Below, in pieces: positions 17,625-26,081 of a DNA stretch of 64,000 nucleotides. The stretch comes from Petrocella atlantisensis (GTDB lineage: Bacteria > Bacillota > Clostridia > Lachnospirales > Vallitaleaceae). The notes beneath the pieces are model-generated. The model worked only from the letters and a program-made list of their open reading frames with translations, did no database searches and had not been told where the DNA came from. The translations under genes were made by a program, and so were the position numbers. Position 1 is the first letter of the stretch. Each line of letters opens with the position of its first letter. The DNA is taken from assembly GCF_900538275.1 (NCBI RefSeq), contig NZ_LR130778.1, forward strand, positions 3,158,001 through 3,222,000. The letters run 5' to 3'.

Positions 17625-17653
17625 TTGACAAATAAATGTCAAACTTGTATATT
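17625..17653 (+). promoter_or_regulatory. Promoter of ndh2 with an overlapping palindrome
   Basis: TTGACA and TATATT are separated by exactly 17 bp. The -35 box is one arm of the 18-bp palindrome TTGACA-AATAAA-TGTCAA (17625-17642). The shape TTGnnA...TnnCAA resembles Rex (NADH/NAD-sensing repressor) operators, which would suit an NADH dehydrogenase gene. The Rex link is inference. Confidence 0.7.
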
Positions 17654-17688
17654 TAGTGAAGTGATTAAATTGGATAGGAGCGAAAAAA

Positions 17689-19602
17689 ATGGGAAATGAA
17701 AAACACATAGTGGTTTTAGGTGCAGGCTATGGTGGTATACTTACTGCAAAAAAGCTTGCAAGGAAATTCAAGAAAAAAGAAGATATAAAAATTACCTTAA
17801 TTGACAAAAATACATACCATACGATGCTAACGGAGTTGCATGAGGTTGCTGCCGGTCGTGTGCCGGAAGAATCCATACGTATTGACCTAGATAAGATTTT
17901 TGAAGGTCGTAATGTCGATGTGGTATTGGATGAAATTAAAAATATCGATTTTGAAAAGAAAGAATTAACGGGTGATTTAAACACATACGCCTATGACTAC
18001 TTAGTACTGGGTACAGGTTCAAAACCTACTTTCTATGGCTGTAAAGGGGCAGAGGAAAATGCTTTGACTTTATGGTCTTATGAAGATGCGCTAAAGATTA
18101 AGTATCATATCTTAGAAGCTTTTGGTAAAGCAAGTGTAGAGAAAACGCCGGATAAAAGAGCACATCTTCTGACTTTTGTTGTCGTAGGCTGTGGGTTTAC
18201 AGGCATAGAGATGATAGGTGAATTAGCTGAATGGACGGATAAATTATGTTTTAACTTCAATATTCCTAGGGAAGAAGTTAAACTCATGGTTGTCGACTTG
18301 TTACCGAGAGTACTACCTATGTTTAAAGACAAATTAATCCATAAAACAGAAAAACGTTTGGAAAAATTAGGTGTTGAGGTTTTAACCCGTTCCAATATCA
18401 TCGAAGTGAATAAAAACAGTATTAGTATAGAAGGCAAAGAGCCTATTCCAACTTATACCACCATTTGGGCTGCAGGTGTTGAAGGCAGTGACTTGATGGG
18501 GACTTTGAAAAAAGAACACTTTAGTAAAGGACCAAGAAATCGCGTTCAGACCGATCAATACCTAAGATCTGAAAGTCATGATGATGTTTTTGTAGTTGGT
18601 GACAACATCTTCTTTATTCCGGAAGGGGAAGAACAACCTGTTCCACAGATGGTTGAAAATGCAGAGCATTCATCTGCTTTGGTTGCCGGGAATATTATTG
18701 CTACGATCAAAAAAGAGCCTCTGAAACCATACAAACCCAAGTTTCATGGTGCTATGGTAAGTATCGGTGGCAAATATGGTGTGGCTCAAGTAGGTACACC
18801 TAAGAATCAAATGGTTTATTCAGGATTCCTTGCGATGTTGATTAAGCATATGATTAATATGGTATATTTTTTACAAGTATCTGGGTTTAACAAAGCATGG
18901 ACTTATATGATGCATGAATTCTTCCATGTTGAAGATCGACGTAGCTTTTTGGGTGGACATTTTTCTAAAAGATCACCTAACTTCTTCTTGGTACCACTTA
19001 GATTATTTCTCGGATTAAAATGGTTGTTAGAAGGTCTTGCAAAGCTACCTAGAATCATGGAGAATCCGAATGATATTTTCTTAATACCAGCGAAATTACC
19101 GACTTCAGGAGCGTCCGAAGAATGGGTTGAAGAAGCAACAGAAGTGATCGTATGGACAACATCGTTACCTTTACCACAATTTGTTGAAGATATCGTGAGT
19201 TGGATGCTGAACTTAAGTCATGGTGCAGCCCTTCCGGTTCCGGAATTTGTAACGAACATGGTCGATGCCTCGATGGATATGGTATTCTATACTTCCACCG
19301 GTGACTTCACAGCAATGGCTTCGATTTTCCAAACAGGTATGGTCCTAGGAGAAATCGCAGTTGGTGGTGCCTTGATTATTGGTTTGTTTACAGCATTGGC
19401 ATCCATCGGTTCCATTATTATGGGCATTATGATTTGGTCTTCTAACATGGCACCTGTTGAGATGTTATGGTATCTTGCAGCAGGATTTGCATTAATTGGT
19501 GGTAGTGGTAGTACATTTGGTCTTGACTATTATGTTTTACCTTTCTTAAAGAAACAATGGATGAAATTAAAAGTTGTCAAAAAGTGGTATTTATTCACGT
19601 GA
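17689..19602 (+). CDS. ndh2: Type II NADH:quinone oxidoreductase with C-terminal membrane extension (Ndh2 of electron-transfer loci)
   Basis: The first ~415 residues are a type II NADH dehydrogenase: FAD-binding VLGAGYGG (9-16), NADH-binding VVVGCGFTG (164-172), and a second FAD motif FVVGDNIFF (301-309). It passes electrons from NADH to a membrane quinone without pumping. Residues ~430-637 are an added hydrophobic domain with DoxX-like character (LGEIAVGGALIIGLFTAL), so the protein should be an integral membrane protein, unlike ordinary Ndh2 of about 400 residues. Two similar segments lie in the extension (LPLPQFVEDIV and LPVPEFVTNMV). This long architecture, next to polyprenyl synthase, FMN lipoprotein and UbiA genes, matches the Ndh2 of flavin-based extracellular electron transfer loci known from Listeria. 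Confidence 0.87.
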   Translation: MGNEKHIVVLGAGYGGILTAKKLARKFKKKEDIKITLIDKNTYHTMLTELHEVAAGRVPEESIRIDLDKIFEGRNVDVVLDEIKNIDFEKKELTGDLNTYAYDYLVLGTGSKPTFYGCKGAEENALTLWSYEDALKIKYHILEAFGKASVEKTPDKRAHLLTFVVVGCGFTGIEMIGELAEWTDKLCFNFNIPREEVKLMVVDLLPRVLPMFKDKLIHKTEKRLEKLGVEVLTRSNIIEVNKNSISIEGKEPIPTYTTIWAAGVEGSDLMGTLKKEHFSKGPRNRVQTDQYLRSESHDDVFVVGDNIFFIPEGEEQPVPQMVENAEHSSALVAGNIIATIKKEPLKPYKPKFHGAMVSIGGKYGVAQVGTPKNQMVYSGFLAMLIKHMINMVYFLQVSGFNKAWTYMMHEFFHVEDRRSFLGGHFSKRSPNFFLVPLRLFLGLKWLLEGLAKLPRIMENPNDIFLIPAKLPTSGASEEWVEEATEVIVWTTSLPLPQFVEDIVSWMLNLSHGAALPVPEFVTNMVDASMDMVFYTSTGDFTAMASIFQTGMVLGEIAVGGALIIGLFTALASIGSIIMGIMIWSSNMAPVEMLWYLAAGFALIGGSGSTFGLDYYVLPFLKKQWMKLKVVKKWYLFT

Positions 19603-19624
19603 AAGAATAATTAGAGAAACTTAG

Positions 19625-19653
19625 TTGAGTCCTATAACCAATAATGATACAAT
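19625..19653 (+). promoter_or_regulatory. Promoter of the polyprenyl synthase gene
   Basis: TTGAGT and TACAAT are spaced by 17 bp, starting 23 bp after the ndh2 stop. The gene therefore probably has its own promoter in addition to any readthrough. Confidence 0.6.
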
Positions 19654-19660
19654 GCTTAGG

Positions 19661-19688
19661 TGGGATGTTGGCAGATGCTTACATCCCA
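19661..19688 (+). promoter_or_regulatory. 5' leader hairpin of the polyprenyl synthase mRNA
   Basis: TGGGATGT and ACATCCCA are perfectly complementary around a 12-nt loop, just after the predicted start of transcription. No T-tract follows. Confidence 0.5.
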
Positions 19689-19727
19689 ATCTATAGCGGT
19701 TCCTTTATACATGTAAGTGATGGTTTC

Positions 19728-19766
19728 AAAACTATAACTCAAAACTATAACCCAAAATGATAAACC
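19728..19766 (+). repeat. Three tandem 13-bp direct repeats upstream of the polyprenyl synthase gene
   Basis: AAAACTATAACTC, AAAACTATAACCC and AAAATGATAAACC follow one another without gaps and end 13 bp before the ATG. The regular spacing suggests a binding array for a regulator, possibly the response regulator encoded downstream. Confidence 0.7.
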
Positions 19767-19779
19767 AAGTGGTGATAAT

Positions 19780-20760
19780 ATGAATACAAAAATAACAGAG
19801 GCATCCTTTTTGTTACAACTTGAAAAAGTAAAAGAGAATATGAAGTCTCAAACGGCTTCAGGAGATGCCGTTTTAGATGGCTCTCTTGACTATTTAATGG
19901 CAACAGGCGGGAAAATGCTAAGACCTACATTTCTCTTGATTGGAAGCAGAATGGGTAAGTCTTATATGGAACGAGAATCTGAGATTATCAAATTGGCTAC
20001 AGCCATAGAAACCATACATCTAGCAACTCTGATTCATGATGATATCATTGATGAAGCAACCATGCGTAGAGGAAGAGCTTCAATTCAAGGCAAATACGGT
20101 CAATCCTATGCGGTCTATATGGGTGACTATCTGCTGAGTCAATGTTTTCTGATGCTGACCAATCTTAATCTGGAAAAATCTCTCGCAATTAATCTTGCTA
20201 AGGTTGTTACCAGAATTTGCCTAGGTGATATGAAACAAAATCAGCTGCGCTATGATGTAAAGATAACGCCTTATAAATACATCAAAATGGTATCAGGAAA
20301 GACAGCTGCCTTATTCTCTGTAGCAATGAGCTCAGGGGCATATTATGCAGGTGCAGATGAAAAAGATGTTAAGATTCTTAGTCGAATCGGCTATGAGATT
20401 GGTATGGCTTTTCAACTTGTGGATGATCTTCTTGATTTTGAAGGGGATATAGCAACAGTTGGTAAGGAAGTCCAAGTGGATGTACGTCGTGGCTATTACA
20501 GCATGCCCATCATTTTTGCACTTCAAAATGATAATCCGTATTCAGAAAGACTTAAATTATTGTTGGGTCAAGACATGGATGATGACAGTATAGAAGAAAT
20601 GTTTGAGATCGTAAGACTTTCAGGCGGCATTGAGCAAACAAGATCCTTAGCAAACAAGTACCATATGAGAGCTATGGCTTTATTGGAAAAGCTGCCTATC
20701 GGTGAGACAAGAACAATGCTTGAGAACATGATTCCTCCCTTATTGAGTCGGATGAGCTGA
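19780..20760 (+). CDS. All-trans polyprenyl diphosphate synthase (DmkB/HepT/IspB type)
   Basis: The enzyme extends allylic diphosphates with isopentenyl diphosphate to make the long isoprenoid tail of a quinone. The two aspartate-rich motifs are intact: LIHDDIIDEATMRRG and FQLVDDLLDFEGD. The lysine/arginine pair near the N-terminus (GGKMLRPTFLLIG) is also present. Length (326) fits the catalytic component of heptaprenyl/solanesyl synthases; no small regulatory subunit gene is adjacent. AAGTGGTGAT precedes the ATG. Position between ndh2 and a flavoprotein lipoprotein gene suggests it supplies the quinone tail for this pathway. Confidence 0.9.
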   Translation: MNTKITEASFLLQLEKVKENMKSQTASGDAVLDGSLDYLMATGGKMLRPTFLLIGSRMGKSYMERESEIIKLATAIETIHLATLIHDDIIDEATMRRGRASIQGKYGQSYAVYMGDYLLSQCFLMLTNLNLEKSLAINLAKVVTRICLGDMKQNQLRYDVKITPYKYIKMVSGKTAALFSVAMSSGAYYAGADEKDVKILSRIGYEIGMAFQLVDDLLDFEGDIATVGKEVQVDVRRGYYSMPIIFALQNDNPYSERLKLLLGQDMDDDSIEEMFEIVRLSGGIEQTRSLANKYHMRAMALLEKLPIGETRTMLENMIPPLLSRMS

Positions 20761-20785
20761 CGGAAAAGGAAATGAGGTGCGTATG

Positions 20786-21166
20786 ATGTGTGAAGGTAAA
20801 GTAAAAGGGTTAAGGGGCTATTTCTCTTTAACCTTTTTTCTCATAATTATGATCGTTTTAATGGTAGGTTGTTCGGAACGTGCACCGATTTATATACCCG
20901 GAACGTATATAAATGAGACAGAAGGGTATTACAGTACCCTAAGGGTTAGTGTAACAGTGGATCAAAGTCATATAACCCAAATTGAGATATTATCTCATGA
21001 GGAACCTGAATTATTGGCGAATGTTGTCTTTGAAGAACTACCGAAAGCCATTATGAAAAAAAACAATATAGATGTGGATGTTATATCCGGAGCAACCTAT
21101 ACCAGCGAAGCACTTATTGATGCTGTTAAAAAGGCCCTTGAACAAGCGAAGGTGGATGAGGAATAA
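20786..21166 (+). CDS. FMN-binding domain lipoprotein (PplA-like, single domain)
   Basis: The N-terminus is a lipoprotein signal: a hydrophobic stretch ending LMVGC, with Cys29 as the lipidation site. One FMN-binding domain follows, with the covalent flavinylation motif SGATYTS near the C-terminus (about residues 106-112), where Thr would carry FMN attached by an ApbE-type transferase. At 126 residues it is a minimal form; Listeria PplA has two such domains. AGGTG precedes two adjacent ATGs; the second is best spaced. Its TAA stop overlaps the ATG of the sensor kinase (TAATG), showing translational coupling. No ApbE/FmnB gene is in the window. Confidence 0.85.
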   Translation: MCEGKVKGLRGYFSLTFFLIIMIVLMVGCSERAPIYIPGTYINETEGYYSTLRVSVTVDQSHITQIEILSHEEPELLANVVFEELPKAIMKKNNIDVDVISGATYTSEALIDAVKKALEQAKVDEE

Positions 21167-22746
21167 TGAAGCTACATTATAAAATAATGATTGTTGTAAC
21201 AACGGCCATTATCCTGGTAATAGGTTTTATATCTCTTGTGGCGAATCATCAACTCAAAGCTTCTATGGAGCTTCATATGGGAAGTGCAGCGAGTGATATA
21301 GCAGTCGTTATAGCCAACCTACCGGATTTGGGGCAGATGTTGTCGGAAGAAAGAGAAGATGGGTCCATTCAAGGACTTATTGAAAACTTAAGAATTCTGA
21401 CAAGATATCAATACATTATAATAATGGATATGGAAGGAAAACAATATGCCTATCCTTACGCAAGTGGTCTCTACAAACCCTATAAAAATGGCGGCGAAGA
21501 GGCTGTGTTAAATGAAGGTAAAGCTTACATATCAGCGGATAACAACCAACTTATTTCTGCAATAAGAGCTTTTCATCCCATATATTATGAAGATGAACAA
21601 GTGGGTGCCGTTCTTGTCGGATTGTTAACCGATGAGGTTCAAAAGGAAACAGAAGCCCAACGGGAAAATATTGAGTATGCATTGGTTATAGGTATGGCCC
21701 TCGGGGTTATTTTGGCTCTGTATCTTGCGATGGATATTAAAAAATCTATTTTCGGACTTGAACCTAAAGAAATCGCTCTTTTAGTAAGCGAACGTGAGTT
21801 GATCTTACACAGCATTGAAAAAGGCATTATTGCAATTGATCAAAATGGTGAGGTCCTTATATGTAATAGAAAATCTCAAATGATGTTAAATTTGCCAATG
21901 GATGATAAATGTTCCATCGACCATCTTTCACAAACACCTATCTATGATTATATGCTTGAAGCCATTCAATCTAAGTCGGATATTGTGAATGAACAGCTGT
22001 TTTTACCGAATCAAACAAGGATCTTAATTAGTTTATGTCTCATGCATGATAGCAGTAATCAAGTCATAGGGGCTGTTGCAAGTCTTGAAAATCTGACTCA
22101 AGTAAGGGCATTGGCCGAAGAATTGACAGATTATAGACATTTGGTGGATTCCTTAAGAGCCCAGAACCATGAATTTATGAATAAACTTCAAACGATATCC
22201 GGATTATTGCAATTAGGTGATCATGAGGAAGTTCTGGATTATATTGATACTTTAGCATCCAAAAACAGTAGGCTAAACCATCTCTTAAGTGAGCATATAA
22301 GAGATAATAAGATTGCTGGACTGTTACTGACCAAATATGCACTTTTTTCCGAGAACAAAATAGATTTTATCATCGATCAGGATTCATTTGTTGAGGGTTT
22401 GCCAGCTGAATTAAATGCAGAGGAAGCCTGTTCAATTATTGGGAATTTACTTGAAAATGCAATGGATGCGGTTGGTCAAGAAAAAGTGAAAAAAATTGTT
22501 ATTTTTATTGATGCCAGTCAAGACCACTTTATTATGGAAATATACAATTCAGGTCCACCTGTGGAGGAAGATATTTTAGAAAGCATTTATGAAAAAGGAT
22601 TTTCAACTAAAGGTGGCAATCGAGGCTATGGCTTATATTTGGTTAGAAATATTGTGGAAAATGCGGAAGGTATTATTGATTATATCTATGATGAAGGAGT
22701 GAGATGGTATGTCAACATCCCTAGAGATAAAAGTATTGATCGTTGA
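21166..22746 (+). CDS. Membrane sensor histidine kinase, CitA/DcuS family
   Basis: TM1 (about 8-25) and TM2 (about 170-188) flank an extracytoplasmic sensor of ~140 residues, as in PDC/Cache-type kinases. A cytoplasmic PAS domain follows, then the family-specific phospho-acceptor helix AQNHEFMNKLQTISGLLQ, and a HATPase with ENAMDAV and GNRGYGLYLV. CitA/DcuS kinases usually sense small carboxylates; the ligand here is unknown. The gene is coupled to the FMN lipoprotein gene upstream and overlaps the response regulator gene downstream by 38 bp, so the pair probably reports on, or controls, this redox locus. Confidence 0.9.
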   Translation: MKLHYKIMIVVTTAIILVIGFISLVANHQLKASMELHMGSAASDIAVVIANLPDLGQMLSEEREDGSIQGLIENLRILTRYQYIIIMDMEGKQYAYPYASGLYKPYKNGGEEAVLNEGKAYISADNNQLISAIRAFHPIYYEDEQVGAVLVGLLTDEVQKETEAQRENIEYALVIGMALGVILALYLAMDIKKSIFGLEPKEIALLVSERELILHSIEKGIIAIDQNGEVLICNRKSQMMLNLPMDDKCSIDHLSQTPIYDYMLEAIQSKSDIVNEQLFLPNQTRILISLCLMHDSSNQVIGAVASLENLTQVRALAEELTDYRHLVDSLRAQNHEFMNKLQTISGLLQLGDHEEVLDYIDTLASKNSRLNHLLSEHIRDNKIAGLLLTKYALFSENKIDFIIDQDSFVEGLPAELNAEEACSIIGNLLENAMDAVGQEKVKKIVIFIDASQDHFIMEIYNSGPPVEEDILESIYEKGFSTKGGNRGYGLYLVRNIVENAEGIIDYIYDEGVRWYVNIPRDKSIDR

Positions 22747-23395
22747 AGACGATTTGATGATTCAAAGAATACTAACGGAATTTCTAAAAAAAATAAGGGG
22801 TTATACTTTGGTTGGAGTAGCTTCTGATTACACAAGTGCAAAGCACTTTATTGAGTCTACAGCCATTGATTTTGTATTGTTGGATATCTATTTGCCCGGA
22901 GGTTTAGGGATAGATCTTCTGAAGTGGATTAGACAACAGGAGAGAGCTATTGATGCGCTTCTTATTACAGCAGATAATAGGTCTGAGACTCTAGAAAAGG
23001 CTATGCGTTATGGTGCTGTAGATTATTTAATAAAACCATTTAGGTTTAGTCGTTTTCAAGAGGCTTTGAAAAGATATCTGGTTAAGAAGGCACAACTTCA
23101 TAATAAAATCATGATGGACCAAGAGAATATAGATCAATTAATGCATTTAAATCAGAATCCAATTTATGAAGAAGGTACGAATCAAACCTTTGAAAATATC
23201 ATGAGTTTCTTACAAAAAAATTCAAATCAGAGCTATACATCCTCAGAGATTGCTAAAATCCTGGGTATTTCACGAATCACAGCAAGGAGGTATCTAGAAG
23301 AGATGGAAAACGACGGAATCGTGGTATTAGAACTTGCATATGGTGGTGTAGGACGACCCAAAAACCTTTACCGATTCGTAGGAGACCAGCTATGA
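22709..23395 (+). CDS. Response regulator, CitB/DcuR family
   Basis: An N-terminal receiver (LIVEDD; phospho-acceptor Asp in VLLDIYLPGG; Lys in LIKPFRF) is joined to a C-terminal helix-turn-helix (SSEIAKILGISRITARRYLE followed by the wing GGVGRPKNLYRF). Length is 228, normal. The AAGGAG ribosome site lies inside the kinase gene. It is the cognate partner of the upstream kinase. Candidate targets are the neighbouring electron transfer genes, in particular the tandem repeats before the polyprenyl synthase gene. An IS110 remnant begins directly downstream. Confidence 0.9.
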   Translation: MSTSLEIKVLIVEDDLMIQRILTEFLKKIRGYTLVGVASDYTSAKHFIESTAIDFVLLDIYLPGGLGIDLLKWIRQQERAIDALLITADNRSETLEKAMRYGAVDYLIKPFRFSRFQEALKRYLVKKAQLHNKIMMDQENIDQLMHLNQNPIYEEGTNQTFENIMSFLQKNSNQSYTSSEIAKILGISRITARRYLEEMENDGIVVLELAYGGVGRPKNLYRFVGDQL

Positions 23396-24942
23396 AAAGT
23401 CAAGTATAAATTAGCTGGAAATTCTTTTTAATCGAATTCCTTAAAAAAGGGTAACTTTAATAAGACTCCCTATAAGGTAGTTTTCAAAATCAAATGATAT
23501 TCGGGTTTTAATTAGTCGAGATTAAACTCGACTTCGTCAGTAAGCATCTTATAGATGACCCTGACAAGCTTACCGGCACAGTGACCTAAAGTGTTGTAGT
23601 GGTTTCGGCCTTCAGCTCTTTTAGTATCGTAATAAGCTTTAAATGTGTCGTTGTTACGAACAACATTGTTTGCAGCATTAATTAATGCATAACGTAAGGT
23701 TTTTGATCCTCGTTTTGACATACGTGTACGTTTGGCAACAAAGTTTCCAGACTGATAAACAGACGGATCTAACCCAGCATAAGCTAGAACTTTGCTAGCA
23801 TTGGAGAAGCGTTTAATGTTACCAATTTCACCAAGAATCATTCCACCATTGACAAATCCAATGCCTGGAATGGTCATGATAAGTGAATCAAGTGAAAGCA
23901 TAATTGATTGCATTTCCGATTCAACAGTTTTAACTGGCTATCTAATAACTCGATTTGCTCGATAGCATGAGTTATTTGAATAGATAAAGACCTGTCGCTG
24001 GATCCGACAGACTCCCTTGCAAGAACTCTTAATGCTTTAGCATGTTCTTTCTTGAAGTGGCCGTGGGAGGCTTTTAAAAGAAGAGCTGAAAGATGAGTCA
24101 TATGCATGGAGGCAATAGCATCCGGAGTAGGAGCTTCTTTAAGAAGCTGATAACAGGCTTTCTGATGCAAACCTGATTTGAAGAAGTATTGGAGTTCAGG
24201 AAAACCTGATCCATATAAGAAGTTAGCTGAATTTTCAACCTAGTACGGTTTTAACCAGCTTCTGACGGAAACGTCCAAGATTCTTCAAATGCATAAGATC
24301 AATGTCTTCTACAGTGAGGAAACGATGATCATGCATCATAAGGGTTTTAGCGATAACAAAGGTATCAACTTTATCAGTCTTAGTCTTGCGAATGTTATTT
24401 TTCGCATAGATGAAGTCTGAAGTGGGTTGATGAGACAAACCTTAAAGTGTCTAGATACAAGAAATTCAATAAGGTTGTTGCCATAGTGAGCTGTTGATTC
24501 AAGACCAATGATGAGGTCACTCTTTTTAAAGGAACTAATTGAAGAGAGCAACAAATGGAAGCCATCACTGTCATTCGTAAATTTGAACGGCTCGAGAAGT
24601 ACTTCACCATCAGAAGATATGGCTGCGGCGAAGTGGTTAAGTTTGGCGATATCAATGCCAAGATAGATCATGAGATTAAATCTCCTTTCGAATTATTGAT
24701 ACCATGACGTCCACCAGCGATTATCATTGTAGACTTGAATGAGATAAGTACTCTATACAAAATGTATGGCACATCCAGCTAATAAACAATTCAGATAAAG
24801 GTAGCGGCAATACACTCCTGTTAAGTAGTCTGTGCTACAGAAAAAAATCAAAGGTACCACAGTATCTGAATGTATTATAGTCACGAATAAAAAAGAAAGG
24901 AAAGTGTGATATTTACTTCTATAAATATCATACAAGGTAGAA
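23396..24942 (-). mobile_element. IS110-type insertion remnant, including its non-coding ends
   Basis: The element fills the interval between the response regulator gene and the prenyltransferase gene. Terminal inverted repeats are not evident, as expected for IS110, so the exact boundaries cannot be placed from the sequence alone. About 270 bp of non-coding DNA (24672-24942) lies upstream of the transposase start and about 115 bp downstream. In IS110-group elements the long left end encodes the bridge RNA; see findings. Confidence 0.65.
23512..24671 (-). pseudogene. Decayed IS110-family transposase
   Basis: Read on the minus strand, the pieces align in order to one IS110/IS116/IS902 transposase. 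The RuvC-like DEDD N-terminus (MIYLGIDIAKLNHFAAAIS, then LIIGLESTAHYGNNL) is at the right end, NIRKTKTDKVDTFVIAKTL in the middle, and the C-terminal IS116-type domain ([19 protein letters not shown], then LAYAGLDPSVYQSGNF and MSKRGSKTLRYALINAAN) at the left. At least three shifts break the frame: near 24418, in the 24195-24240 region (including one missing T in a GTTTTCCTG run) and near 23932. The element is therefore inactive. Intact length would be about 385-400 residues. Confidence 0.88.
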
Positions 24943-25899
24943 ATGAAAATTAGTTCTTTTCTTAAGCTTGTGGAGATACAGACCAAGGTGGCAAGCGTAT
25001 TACCTTTTCTTACGGGGATAGCCTTTTGCTATTATAGGTATCAGGCATTTGATGCTTTAAGACTTGGACTGTTTTTTATGAGTATGTTATGTGTGGATAT
25101 GGCAACAACAACCATTAATAATTATTGGGATTACAAAAAAGCAATCTTAAAAGAAGGCTTTAACTATGAAAGCCACAATGCTATTGTCAAAGATCAGCTT
25201 ACAGAAAAGCAAGTCCAAATGACGATAGGTGGTTTATTATTTTTAGGCATTCTTTTTGGCACCGTTTTATTTCTTTTGACGGACTGGGTTGTATTGTTGA
25301 TTGGAGTATTAGCCTTTGGAATCGGTATATTGTATTCTTATGGACCAGTACCTATCTCTCATACACCACTGGGTGAAGTCTTATCAGGAACGATGATGGG
25401 GGGATTTATATTTTTTATCGCTAATTATATTCAGATTTTTGAAAGAGGTTATATTAATTATTATATGGAGCAAAGGACCTTACATTTGGCGGTTAATATG
25501 AAAGAGATGTTTATCATTATTTTTATTGCACTGCCGCTCATATTTTTAATCGCTAATATTATGTTAGCCAATAATATATGTGATATGGATGATGATCTGA
25601 TTAATAGACGTTATACATTGCCTGCCTATATCGGCAAGAAGCATGCAATTTCATTATTTGTTCTACTTATAGTTTTGTCCTATTTAGCCATATTCTTAAG
25701 TATCATAATGAAATGGTTGCCGATATCAACTTTGTTGGTTTTTCTAACTATTTTCCCGGTTTATAAAGGTACAAAAAAGTTTTTAAAAGAACAAGACAAA
25801 TCTAAAACATTTGTCATCTCTGTTAAAAACTTTGTATTCATATCCGGTAGTTATATGGCTTCTATAATTCTAAGCATTATGATTTCTTTGTTAACATAG
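24943..25899 (+). CDS. UbiA-family prenyltransferase (MenA/DmkA-like)
   Basis: This is an integral membrane enzyme with about eight hydrophobic segments over 318 residues. The second aspartate-rich motif is clear (NNICDMDDDLINRRYTLP). The first (TTINNYWDYKKA) keeps Asn and one Asp but lacks two of the aspartates usual in NDxxDxxxD. MenA/DmkA enzymes attach a polyprenyl chain to dihydroxynaphthoate to give demethylmenaquinone. AAGGT precedes the ATG. It lies just beyond the IS remnant and probably belonged to the same electron transfer operon as ndh2 and the polyprenyl synthase gene before insertion. Confidence 0.85.
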   Translation: MKISSFLKLVEIQTKVASVLPFLTGIAFCYYRYQAFDALRLGLFFMSMLCVDMATTTINNYWDYKKAILKEGFNYESHNAIVKDQLTEKQVQMTIGGLLFLGILFGTVLFLLTDWVVLLIGVLAFGIGILYSYGPVPISHTPLGEVLSGTMMGGFIFFIANYIQIFERGYINYYMEQRTLHLAVNMKEMFIIIFIALPLIFLIANIMLANNICDMDDDLINRRYTLPAYIGKKHAISLFVLLIVLSYLAIFLSIIMKWLPISTLLVFLTIFPVYKGTKKFLKEQDKSKTFVISVKNFVFISGSYMASIILSIMISLLT

Positions 25900-26081
25900 G
25901 CGATTTTGAGTATAAAATAATACATTAAGTTACGTAATAATATCAAATATTGAGATTAATGCAGAAAAAACGCAAAAAGACTTGCATTTTTTTCAAAATG
26001 CTTTATTATAAAGAAGAACCTTGTATTATTAGTAAATGAATCAAATTATAAAAATTATCAAGACCATGTACCATGTACAAG

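Noticed and set aside
23512-24671. Several separate small hypothetical genes on the minus strand
   Set aside because: They join in order into one frameshifted IS110 transposase and have no ribosome sites of their own.
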